IMG/VR virus record: IMGVR_UViG_3300010354_000597
Location: 1-25,017 of that record
Length of the DNA: 25,017 bases
Strand: one strand, 5' to 3'
DNA from: a virus
The position numbers were made by a program, and so were the translations under genes. Below, in pieces: positions 16,505 through 25,017 of this stretch. The notes beneath the pieces are model-generated. The model was not told the origin of the DNA, ran no database searches, and worked only from the letters and a program-made list of their open reading frames with translations. Position 1 is the first letter of the stretch. Each line of letters starts with the position of its first letter.

Positions 16505-16507
16505 TTA

Positions 16508-19500
16508 TCATCCAAAGGTTTTCTTCAATGGTCCTCTGTCACGTAATCCATAACCTCTTCTTTGAATGGTTGGGAACGTGGAAAGACCAGAATCAATAGT
16601 CAATCCAGTAACTCCAATTGAAACTGGAGAAGAGGATCTGGAAACGTCAAATAATCTTCCCCAAGAGAATTTACCAACAGGAGATGCGGAAGAAACTGCA
16701 GTCGTTGCTAATCCAACTACAGAAGTTCCAGAATGAATGTTAGTAACTACCTGAGCGTTTTGTCCAGATGCTGATATGGAATGTACATAGTAAATGTTAT
16801 CAAGGAAAGTAGTTCCAATTCCAACAACAGATGCATTTCCACCGTCAACAGAAGTTACACCAGATCCAACACCAGTTTCAAACACAAGTATTGGATATCC
16901 CACAGATAAATTAGCAAAAGGAGAAGCGGATGCTGTAGAATTAAGGAACAACTTAAGTCCTAATGGATGACCTCCAGTTCCTGTAGAGGTAGTGATTCCT
17001 GTTATAATTCCAGAGAATCCCATAATTTCAGAACTACTAATATTTGTTATGGTTTCAATTTTGGGTGAAGGAGACTCGACAATTACACTTGGAGGTGTTG
17101 ATTGATTATATCCAAATCCAGGATTAACTATAACAGGAGAAGAAATTGAACCATTGGAGATGGAAACAGTTGCTGTTGCAGTTGTGCCAACACCAACTCC
17201 AATTGTTTTTGGAGCTCCTATTTTAATATTTACTGTTCCAGTATAACCAGCACCAGAATTAGTAATTGTTAGTGCTGATATCGTTCCAGCAGCAGATACT
17301 GTTGCTGTAACTCCTGCAGAAACTAATCCAGCATCTTGAACAAGAAGCACACTAAATCCAGCAATTGCTATACTACTTACGTCTTGTTCGTAGTCAAATA
17401 ATTGAACATCATCAACAAAAATTTCAGTATCGGATGGAGAAACATTCTTGATGACTTTTGCTGTAGGGTAAATTTGCCCTTCAATAGAATCTCTACTCTT
17501 ATAAACTAAATCTCCGTTAATAATCTTATCAACTTTTTGTTTTGTCCAATATAGAGGTTTATAATTGTTAGTATCTATTCCTGCACCCGAGTAAATATTA
17601 GTTTCAATTCTATCCGATCCAGAAATATCATCAACTCTTCTACTATCTTGAGTTATGGTTTCGGGGTAATTATCGTTTTGGAAAATCTGAACATCATCAC
17701 CAATTTTAATTGTTTCAGTTATATTTACTTGTTGAGTATCAACTCCAGTTGTTCCTCTGTAGAAGAAAATTGCTATGCTGTCCTCAGATCTTGGTGCCTC
17801 AGAGAATAGGATAGATGTTCCCCCATCATATTCATAAGCATCACCTGGTTTTTGAAGTACACCGTTTCTAAACACTAAAAGAACAGAATTCAAATCAATA
17901 TTTACTGAGTCTGGATCGAGTGGATCTATTTCAAAAGAAAGTAACTGAGCGTTGTAATAGAGAGGGAATCTCTTTCTAGATCCATCTTGCAAGGATGTAA
18001 TTGGATCAATAAAGTCTAAATCTCCAAACTGCCAGGCAGCGAAAGAATCTGTGAAAATATCAAGAACCGTTAATTCAAAATCTGCTAAAGGTGATGCTAA
18101 TCCTTTTGCTGTTACTAGACCAACTGGTTTGAATACGTCTCCAATTCTAAATCCATATCCAGGTCTTGTTATCTTAAATGACTTAACTTCAAATAAAGTA
18201 GAACCAATTCCAGTTGTTGAAGAAGCACCAACATCTAGTGATATCAGTAGACCAGACCCAGTATCCGATGTTGCACCAACACCAAATCTAGAAACACCAG
18301 TAACTTGTAAATCTGAATATTTTGGTTCTGGTATTATCAATTTAGGATTTGTATATCCAGTTCCACCATAACTAACGGTAAATGCTAGTGTTCCACCAGC
18401 TCCAACTGTTGCAATAATTACGGCAGTTGAACCAAGTCCTACTGAATGTGATGTTTCACTCAGACCAATTGAAACTGTTCCATAATATCCAGAACCAACT
18501 CTATCAGTCGTTCCCAAACCAACAGAAACAATACTACCCCCAGCACCAACAACTGCTGTTACAGAAGCACCTACTAATGGTGCAAATCCCAATCCATTTG
18601 TGGAACCAAGAGAAACAATGACTCCACCTCTTGGGATTTGATTTTGATTTACATCATAATCAGAGATAATTATTTGATTATTTGTTGAAGTTATTCCAGT
18701 AAAACTTACTGTAGATACACCAGAAGAAGGATGAGGTATAATTTCATAATTATTTCCAACATTATTTTGTGTTGTTGGGGTCTGAAAAATATCATTAATT
18801 AAAAGAACTGCGGTCGTGTTTATTCCACTGGTACTAATACCTTGAACAGTTAAACTATATGTTCTACCAATACCACTAAATGTATCTGAAATATCATCAT
18901 AAATGTAATTTGTCGAATAATTCTGTCTTAGATAAACTCTACCGTCAAAAGTTGATCTTGCATAAGGTAATTGTGTGCTTGGATTTTTACTTATACCAGA
19001 ATTTCCATAAGGTGCATCGGTAAAGTATATTGTGCTATTTTCAATATTGTATGATCCTCTGTAAACTCTTGCAGATGATCCATCAGCGTGTACGGTTGAA
19101 GACGAACCAACAGCAGATCTGGACACGGAAACCAAACTAAACGTTCCTATTCCGGAAATTGGTCCAGTGAATGTAGTTCCAATACCAACAGAAACAACAT
19201 CCATATATTCGTTATTAATTTTAATAATATCTCTTGGTTTGATTGAAGAAATTCCAGATAAAGCAAATATTGAAGATGCTGTACCAATCTGCCCACCATT
19301 ATTTGCAAGATTATAACTTAGAGGAGTAAATGTTAATGGTTTTTGAATTACACCATCAAGAGTAATGATTGCTTTTTCATTTCTCTTACTCATTGTCAAT
19401 GTGTGGGCGTTTCCTCCACCAACTGAAGTAAATGTAACTCCTATTCCTGCAGTAGCATATTCTGGAGTTGTTGCAAGTTTGAAACTATTGTTATCAATCT

Positions 19501-22500
19501 TAATTAGATAAACGGTAGATGGTAAAATATTGGTGGTGCCAATACCAACGCCACCTACAACTGATGTTGCTGTGGAACCAATTCCAACAGAAGTCGCTCC
19601 AACTCCTATTAAAGTGGAATTAGGTGCATAAGTTAATTTTTCACCGTTACTAAAGAAGTGATTGTCAATTTGGAAAATTCCTGTAGATGGATTAAGAACC
19701 GTAGAAGAAGAAGGATTGAATGTTTTACTGAAAATAGGAACCCCTTCATACTTAAGAACAAAAGATTTTTTATTAACTCTTGTCCCGTTTAATCCACTAT
19801 ATTGTGACAATTTAATCGATTCGGTTATAGTACCATAATCTAAATTAGGCGCTTCATTATCATTATCATTATCTGCATATAAAATTTCATTGAAACTCTG
19901 AACTAAAACATTAGCACTTCCAGTATATGAATCAGGATGGAATGATAGAATTAGATTTGATCCAGAAATACTTCCACTAAATGTACCAATTCCATTAGTG
20001 CTACCAATAGATAAGAAAGGATATTGGGAAACAACAGTATCTGTACCATCGTATGCCATCACAATTTGATGTAGAGAACTGGTATTTCCATAAGAGACTT
20101 TAACAGTAGACTTAATTGCAGAAATATTTTCAGTGCTTACACCAATTACAGATGTGCTTCCAGAAGAAACATTGTAATTTGATTGATAATATGCACTTCT
20201 TTCATTTCCTGCAATTTGACCAGGACTTAAGAATCTATAAGTTCCAACTCCAACGGCAGTTGTTCCAAAACCAACAATCTTACTTCTAATTGAAATTTCA
20301 TTTGAAGAATTGTTGAAATAATTTAATCTGATAGATCCAGAACTTATAGTTGGTTGGAAAATTCCAATATGGCTTGTTGTCAATCCTGAACTTGTATCAA
20401 AATAATATTCTGAGGTGAAGGTATCTGTTCCGTCATGATCAACATACAACTCAATATAATTCATCTCCAATGTTGCTTTGTTAATTACTTGAATATTGGC
20501 AAAAATTCCTCTATTTGTAGAAGAAGATGTGGAAAATACTGTGACAGTAGTTCCAACCCCAACTGAAGTATTAACTCCAACTAGATTTACAAATCCAATT
20601 GATTGAGTTCCGATTCCAGATAAATCTGAATTAAATTCTGTTTTTATTACTTTGATATCATAATCATCATCATATGGATCAACAGGAATAAATCTCAGCG
20701 AAGGAATATCAAATGAATCTTTGTCTGCAACAACTTCACCAATAACTGTTTGTGTTGTTGAAGTACTTAATCCACTAGTAATCAGAGATTTTGTGAGACT
20801 ATACACATTATCATTTGTATAAAGGGCGACAACTTCGCCAACTTGTTTTGCTGAAGAATTAATATCAGTAATTTGATAAATGTATTTTGAAAAACTACCT
20901 TCAATAAAATCAAGATATGTGTAATTATTCAGACTTGAATTATTGTTTTGGAAACTTGAACTTATATCATCAACTAGCAGTACTCTGTTTGTGGTACATT
21001 TTACATAATCAGTTAGTTTTTTATTCTTAAACTTGATAAATTTAGATCTAGATGCTAAAGTATCAACATCTAGTGTCAAATCAAAGTTGTTGATTGTATC
21101 AACTCGCTTTTCATTAATTACGTCTAAAACGATAATATCATTTGTCGAAGAGGCTATTGATACTCTATTTGCTCTAGAATTAATTTGAGTATCTGAAAAA
21201 TTCTTCATTCCAGTTGGATGAAGAAGTCTATTGACTGAATTGACTATTTCATCATACTGAATAGTACTCTTAATTGAGTAAGACATATTTTGATAATAGT
21301 CATTATCAGACGAAACTTGAGACAACTCACTTAACTTACCTGTTTCAGTCAACCATCCGTTATCTTTTCTAACAAAATAATCAACTTTAAATTTTCCTTG
21401 TCTATCGTCAATATCTGAGACTGTTGCAATTACCCCTGACTTTTTACCCTTTAAAGTATCACCTATTTTTATTTGAGTATAAGTTCCTATAAATTTCACA
21501 TAATCTCTTTCAGAAATTTGAACTGCTAAATCTCTTTCAACAAATTGAGTTCCAGTAGATGACTTAACAAGAATTGTTTCATCTATTGAGAAAGTTGAGA
21601 ATCCTTGTACTGGTTCAAAAATTGGATAGTTATTTCTATTAACGATAAAAGCATAACTGTTTTGAGAAGTTTTTGCTATACCAGCGTTTGTTGTTAACCC
21701 AACAACATTATATTCAAGTTTAGCTGGATTTGTATTTGTAAAATTAGTTACTGTAAAGAATCTGTATCCATAATCAGCAGAATTAAATCCAGTTCCTGAA
21801 GGATCGTTCTTTTCGATATTTTCTACAAAAATTTGATCACCAGCAGCAAACACTGCAGTAGTGAAACCAGTTAATGGTGTGGTGAGGAAACAAGTTACAA
21901 TTCCAGATGGAGATGTGAGTATTGTATTGATTCCTATGCCGTTGCTATTGTTTATAGCAACAATATTTTGTTGCGAAGATGATAACCCTTTAGGTGGATA
22001 TATTACGTTTACAGAACCAATTGATGTTCCACTCAAATTACAAGTTAAGGAATCGTTATTTACAATTTGATTTGTCTCTGGATCTACAATTATAAGATTT
22101 GGTGGAGTTGAATAATTTTTACCGCCACTAAGAACAGTTACTGAATTAATTGTATTTGAGTTTGAAATATAATATGTTGGAGATACATAAGCATCAGGTC
22201 TCAAAGTTTTATCTGAAGGATACTCAAATCCCTGTTCTAAAATTCTAACTTTGTTTATTTTACCAATTTGATCGCTTAGTGGAACAATATTAGCATTTTG
22301 ACCACTAGCAGTTGTAACAGATGAAAATCCTGGAAGAGATTTATAGTTATATCCACCAAAAATATTTCTTACTTTTTTAATTCCACCAGTTGCCGTAACA
22401 GATGTTGTGGAATACTCTAGAACATCAGTATTTGAAGATGACAAATAAGTTTCTTGTGGAACTTTTGATAAGGAAATTGAGAAAGTGGTAGAACCAACTC

Positions 22501-25017
22501 CAAAAATACTATAAGTTCCGTTATATTCGTTATCTACAAAACTAATCTTAGAGTAGTTTTTAACTTCTTTATCCGCTGTGCTAATAAATCCAGATTTTTC
22601 TACTGCATAGAATAGATTAAGTGGAAGACCATCTGAATGTTTTAGTGTTAGTGAAGCAGTAGTTCCTACACCAACCGTTCCAACGCCAATTATATTAAAA
22701 GTTGTGGTATTTGCAACTGAAACAAATTCATTATTAAATTCGTCATCAAAAAATAGTTTTAACTTATAACCAGATAGTGATGAATCAGATAAGTCGAATT
22801 TTAGATCCGAATTATTTTGAACTTTGATTGGTGGATTAATAATTTCAAGTTGATGTTGAGTTCCACCAATACTTGTAATTGAAACAGTTCTGGGGAATGG
22901 TCCTTCTATATCTTTACGAGTTTCTGCAAGTTTAATTGTACTATCATCAATTTTATATACAAAATATGTCGAGGTTGTCAAACCACTTGCAATTAAATCT
23001 GTAGAATTATAGAATACTTTATCTCCAGTATTGAGGTGTGAAGCACCAATAGAAATAGTACTGTTAGAAGTATTGATACCTGCTGAAGTAAATCCAATTG
23101 GATTGAAGACGATTTTATCAATTTTAGAATTATATTTAAGATTAACTACATTTGTTGTTCCAAATCCAACGGTCGTATTTGGTTTTACCTCAAGTGTAAT
23201 TATATCTCCATTTACCAAGGAGTGTGCAGTTGAGACCGAAACTACGGCAGTAACTTTTTCTGATTTTCCAGTTACTTGAGTATAATTTGTTCTTAAAGAA
23301 TATTCATAATCATTTGATCCGTTACTGGAGAAATATAGACCATCTGTGTTTGTAGTTAATCCTACAGAGGTAGTTAAACCAATATAATCTTTTGATTTAT
23401 TGATTGCGTAAACTGTTTCTGTATTACCTGTTTGTGGCAAATTAAATGTTGAACTTGCGGGTTGCTGTGAAACAATCAGTGCTGTTGCCGAAGAAAGTTT
23501 TGTTAATGTTAGTTGATCACCAGTCTTAAACGGATGGTTGGGAAGATAAATTGATTGAGTTGGAATTGAAATTATTTTATTAATTTCTCCAACTGTAAAT
23601 GACGTAGATATACTAACACCAGCAGTTGTTCCCACACCAACCGATTGCTTAGGGTTGAAATAAGCAATATTATTAACTTTAGAATCAAAATAACCTACAT
23701 TTACTGGTATTGTAAATGTATCAGGTAACACATTTACTTCTGTTGTTGCAGTATGAGCAGTTCCAGAACTTCTCTTAACCCTGATGATTGAATTAACATC
23801 AAATCTATTCAGAACTGATACAGTTTCTGCTCCGATAGTTAAACTACTTCCTATCGATACAGATGCTGGAATTCTTGAAACATAAATGTCTTCAACTGTG
23901 GATATGCCCGCAACTGGCATATTTTTGAATAAGATACACTTCTCCGTAGTAACTCCAACTTTATGAACTTTATTCAGATAAGTTATTGAACTTGATAGTC
24001 CAGAAATAGAGATGTTATCATTATCTAAAAATGTATGTTTTGGTGAAATAGTTGCAAGAACTGTACTTGAATCTTTCCAAGTAAATACTGTATTATTAAA
24101 TGTTTCTACAGAAGTATTGATGTTAATAATCTCTTTTCCTGTAATTGATTCAACATCTGCAGTTAATCCTCCACCGTTAGTTCCTTCATCATTGAAGTGT
24201 AAGTTGTCACCTACTTTATATCCACTTCCTTGATTTAAAACTTCAAATCCTGTAATTCCACCTTTAGTTACAGATTCAACAATTGATAACTGTTTTATGA
24301 TTTCGTTAGATTCTACAAAGAAATCATTATTTGCGTATGGATCATTAACTTTATAACCTAAAGTATTTCTAACCAGATTGGAATTATTAAAATCAAATGA
24401 TTGATCTAATGTGGTGTTATCATCAACATATTGAGATCTATAAGTATTACCAATAAAATATGGGTACTGTGGTATTAAAGTATTAGTTGACGGATCTGTT
24501 GAAACTCCCACGAAATATGCGTATGTTCCTTTTGGAAATTCTGGAGTTTTACATATTCTTCCATTATGGATATCAAGAGTTCCTGTGCTTGTAAATTGAT
24601 GATCCTCAATGAAATATCCTGCCGCATATGCAGAAGGTCTATCAATAACTGATGAAGTTTGAAGTGAATATCCACTATTCATCAAAGTTATTGGAGAAGC
24701 AATATTTTCAGGATCCGAGAATCCATAAGGACCATAAATTGGATTTCCATCATATGCCCATCCAATAATTGGTGAGTGTGCTAGTCCAGTATCACCATAA
24801 TTTGTTGAAAAAATAGAAGTTGAGTATCCAACAAAGGCATATTTTAGATCATTTAGTGTTTCAACTAAAACCTCACTTTGTTTTTCAAACTGTTGATTAA
24901 TTTCTAAAGATCTTACGTTTGCCTCTAAAATAGCACCTGTTCCAGAAGCAACTATCGAAATTGATGTAGTTTCTTGAACATAACCTATTCCACCGTTAAT
25001 TACTGTTATTGATACTA
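16508..25017 (-). CDS. Giant YHYH-domain virion structural protein, 5' end beyond right edge
   Basis: The frame ending at TGA 16510-16508 stays open to the right edge: at least 2835 residues, with the start outside. A TTG at 24685 is not a credible start, because conserved sequence continues upstream. At 24775-24719 the protein reads SPIIGWAYDGNPIYGPYGF, a YHYH-type domain signature, followed by HNGRICKTPEFPKGTYAYF and PQYPYFIG. The rest is Gly/Ser/Thr/Val-rich beta sequence built of recurring modules: GxGY units, an SGVIATV hairpin, HxFxxGD...KLA units, DGVxQxP units and a tandem DGTDT duplication. It ends TFPTIQRRGYGLRDRGPLKK. It lies directly before gp8, the T4 gene 7 position, so a baseplate wedge role is likely by synteny; I see no direct gp7 match. 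No catalytic residues are identified. Confidence 0.88.
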   Translation of the reverse strand, partial: VSITVINGGIGYVQETTSISIVASGTGAILEANVRSLEINQQFEKQSEVLVETLNDLKYAFVGYSTSIFSTNYGDTGLAHSPIIGWAYDGNPIYGPYGFSDPENIASPITLMNSGYSLQTSSVIDRPSAYAAGYFIEDHQFTSTGTLDIHNGRICKTPEFPKGTYAYFVGVSTDPSTNTLIPQYPYFIGNTYRSQYVDDNTTLDQSFDFNNSNLVRNTLGYKVNDPYANNDFFVESNEIIKQLSIVESVTKGGITGFEVLNQGSGYKVGDNLHFNDEGTNGGGLTADVESITGKEIININTSVETFNNTVFTWKDSSTVLATISPKHTFLDNDNISISGLSSSITYLNKVHKVGVTTEKCILFKNMPVAGISTVEDIYVSRIPASVSIGSSLTIGAETVSVLNRFDVNSIIRVKRSSGTAHTATTEVNVLPDTFTIPVNVGYFDSKVNNIAYFNPKQSVGVGTTAGVSISTSFTVGEINKIISIPTQSIYLPNHPFKTGDQLTLTKLSSATALIVSQQPASSTFNLPQTGNTETVYAINKSKDYIGLTTSVGLTTNTDGLYFSSNGSNDYEYSLRTNYTQVTGKSEKVTAVVSVSTAHSLVNGDIITLEVKPNTTVGFGTTNVVNLKYNSKIDKIVFNPIGFTSAGINTSNSTISIGASHLNTGDKVFYNSTDLIASGLTTSTYFVYKIDDSTIKLAETRKDIEGPFPRTVSITSIGGTQHQLEIINPPIKVQNNSDLKFDLSDSSLSGYKLKLFFDDEFNNEFVSVANTTTFNIIGVGTVGVGTTASLTLKHSDGLPLNLFYAVEKSGFISTADKEVKNYSKISFVDNEYNGTYSIFGVGSTTFSISLSKVPQETYLSSSNTDVLEYSTTSVTATGGIKKVRNIFGGYNYKSLPGFSSVTTASGQNANIVPLSDQIGKINKVRILEQGFEYPSDKTLRPDAYVSPTYYISNSNTINSVTVLSGGKNYSTPPNLIIVDPETNQIVNNDSLTCNLSGTSIGSVNVIYPPKGLSSSQQNIVAINNSNGIGINTILTSPSGIVTCFLTTPLTGFTTAVFAAGDQIFVENIEKNDPSGTGFNSADYGYRFFTVTNFTNTNPAKLEYNVVGLTTNAGIAKTSQNSYAFIVNRNNYPIFEPVQGFSTFSIDETILVKSSTGTQFVERDLAVQISERDYVKFIGTYTQIKIGDTLKGKKSGVIATVSDIDDRQGKFKVDYFVRKDNGWLTETGKLSELSQVSSDNDYYQNMSYSIKSTIQYDEIVNSVNRLLHPTGMKNFSDTQINSRANRVSIASSTNDIIVLDVINEKRVDTINNFDLTLDVDTLASRSKFIKFKNKKLTDYVKCTTNRVLLVDDISSSFQNNNSSLNNYTYLDFIEGSFSKYIYQITDINSSAKQVGEVVALYTNDNVYSLTKSLITSGLSTSTTQTVIGEVVADKDSFDIPSLRFIPVDPYDDDYDIKVIKTEFNSDLSGIGTQSIGFVNLVGVNTSVGVGTTVTVFSTSSSTNRGIFANIQVINKATLEMNYIELYVDHDGTDTFTSEYYFDTSSGLTTSHIGIFQPTISSGSIRLNYFNNSSNEISIRSKIVGFGTTAVGVGTYRFLSPGQIAGNERSAYYQSNYNVSSGSTSVIGVSTENISAIKSTVKVSYGNTSSLHQIVMAYDGTDTVVSQYPFLSIGSTNGIGTFSGSISGSNLILSFHPDSYTGSANVLVQSFNEILYADNDNDNEAPNLDYGTITESIKLSQYSGLNGTRVNKKSFVLKYEGVPIFSKTFNPSSSTVLNPSTGIFQIDNHFFSNGEKLTYAPNSTLIGVGATSVGIGSTATSVVGGVGIGTTNILPSTVYLIKIDNNSFKLATTPEYATAGIGVTFTSVGGGNAHTLTMSKRNEKAIITLDGVIQKPLTFTPLSYNLANNGGQIGTASSIFALSGISSIKPRDIIKINNEYMDVVSVGIGTTFTGPISGIGTFSLVSVSRSAVGSSSTVHADGSSARVYRGSYNIENSTIYFTDAPYGNSGISKNPSTQLPYARSTFDGRVYLRQNYSTNYIYDDISDTFSGIGRTYSLTVQGISTSGINTTAVLLINDIFQTPTTQNNVGNNYEIIPHPSSGVSTVSFTGITSTNNQIIISDYDVNQNQIPRGGVIVSLGSTNGLGFAPLVGASVTAVVGAGGSIVSVGLGTTDRVGSGYYGTVSIGLSETSHSVGLGSTAVIIATVGAGGTLAFTVSYGGTGYTNPKLIIPEPKYSDLQVTGVSRFGVGATSDTGSGLLISLDVGASSTTGIGSTLFEVKSFKITRPGYGFRIGDVFKPVGLVTAKGLASPLADFELTVLDIFTDSFAAWQFGDLDFIDPITSLQDGSRKRFPLYYNAQLLSFEIDPLDPDSVNIDLNSVLLVFRNGVLQKPGDAYEYDGGTSILFSEAPRSEDSIAIFFYRGTTGVDTQQVNITETIKIGDDVQIFQNDNYPETITQDSRRVDDISGSDRIETNIYSGAGIDTNNYKPLYWTKQKVDKIINGDLVYKSRDSIEGQIYPTAKVIKNVSPSDTEIFVDDVQLFDYEQDVSSIAIAGFSVLLVQDAGLVSAGVTATVSAAGTISALTITNSGAGYTGTVNIKIGAPKTIGVGVGTTATATVSISNGSISSPVIVNPGFGYNQSTPPSVIVESPSPKIETITNISSSEIMGFSGIITGITTSTGTGGHPLGLKLFLNSTASASPFANLSVGYPILVFETGVGSGVTSVDGGNASVVGIGTTFLDNIYYVHSISASGQNAQVVTNIHSGTSVVGLATTAVSSASPVGKFSWGRLFDVSRSSSPVSIGVTGLTIDSGLSTFPTIQRRGYGLRDRGPLKKTFG
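17783..17881 (-). repeat. DGVxQxP module, copy 3 (giant protein)
   Basis: Encodes LLVFRNGVLQKPGDAYEYDG with GTSILFSEAP. Related phrases lie at about 19292-19378 (ITLDGVIQKPLTFTPLSYNL) and 18739-18805 (LLINDIFQTPTTQNNVGNNY). They are degenerate protein-level repeats of one beta module. Confidence 0.6.
19460..19670 (-). repeat. HxFxxGD...KLA module, copy B (giant protein)
   Basis: Encodes NHFFSNGEKLTYAP, a Gly-rich spacer, and TVYLIKIDNNSFKLATT. It pairs with copy A at 22919-23041 (SHLNTGDKVFYNS...STYFVYKIDDSTIKLAET). Weaker relatives, HPFKTGDQLTLTKL and HSLVNGDIITLEV, lie further upstream in the same protein. Confidence 0.65.
19900..20480 (-). repeat. Tandem duplication of a DGTDT beta module (giant protein)
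   Basis: Two adjacent degenerate copies. The upstream copy (about 20290-20480) reads IELYVDHDGTDTFTSEYYFD, then GIFQPTISSGSIRLNYF. The downstream copy (about 19900-20110) reads IVMAYDGTDTVVSQYPF, then GTFSGSISGSNLILSF. The order and spacing of the two blocks are the same. Confidence 0.7.
22919..23041 (-). repeat. HxFxxGD...KLA module, copy A (giant protein)
   Basis: Encodes SHLNTGDKVFYNSTDLIASG, then STYFVYKIDDSTIKLAET. Phrases of this type recur in marine phage structural proteins (from memory). Copy B lies about 3.3 kb away in the same gene. Confidence 0.65.

Noticed and set aside
19540-19620. CRISPR-like or microsatellite repeats from recurring GTWGGWRTTGGWACHAC-type DNA (VGIGTT codons)
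   Set aside because: The copies are irregular in spacing and sequence and stay in frame; they are simple VGIGTT-type protein low complexity.
24475-24685. TTG at 24685 or ATG at 24682 as the start of the giant gene
   Set aside because: The same frame stays open upstream to the right edge and encodes a recognisable YHYH-type domain segment, so the real start is outside the window.

Overview
This window reads as part of the virion-structure cluster of a T4-like marine myovirus, most likely a cyanophage (Kyanoviridae type) or a close relative. The evidence is a clear match, residue by residue, to T4 baseplate, neck and packaging proteins (gp8, gp13, gp14, gp15, gp16) in T4 order. These are combined with features typical of marine T4-like phages: AT-rich DNA, very long Thr/Ser/Gly-rich beta proteins, a DUF4815-type protein, and a YHYH-type domain. 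All genes are on the minus strand, so the transcription order is right to left. Family assignments come from remembered family features; no search was run.

Layout in transcription order. (1) 25017-16508: a giant structural protein that enters from the right edge. At least 2835 codons are in the window and its start lies outside. It sits where T4 carries gene 7. (2) A 29-bp gap with a T4-type late promoter (TATAAATA). (3) gp8, baseplate wedge. (4) A 2350-aa DUF4815-type structural protein in the gp9/gp10 slot. (5) Two small overlapping genes (68 and 59 aa). (6) A second late promoter overlapping the stop of the 59-aa gene. (7) A 75-aa and a 566-aa fibre-like protein where T4 has genes 10-12 and wac, then a 56-aa coiled-coil ORF. 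(8) gp13 and gp14 (neck), gp15 (sheath terminator) and gp16 (small terminase), tightly packed with stop/start overlaps. (9) 1599-1: a 533-aa Cys/Lys/Arg-rich mosaic protein that runs off the left edge. It is the only gene here with no obvious T4 counterpart, and it lies between gp16 and wherever gp17 may be.

The genes build successive parts of one particle: the baseplate wedge (giant protein, gp8, DUF4815 protein), fibres or whiskers (75 and 566 aa), the neck (gp13/gp14), the tail top (gp15) and DNA packaging (gp16).

The most interesting signal is modular. Short beta modules recur across gp8, gp14, gp15, the DUF4815 protein and the giant protein, and they account for much of the extra length over the T4 homologues. 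They include a GxGY repeat, an SGAxAxV hairpin, a nEiMyV..RG..T..H module, a DGVxQxP module and an HxFxxGD...KLA module. The left-edge protein is likewise a chain of several short basic, often Cys-bracketed modules. Almost no sequence is noncoding. No tRNA, CRISPR, insertion sequence or convincing terminator was seen.
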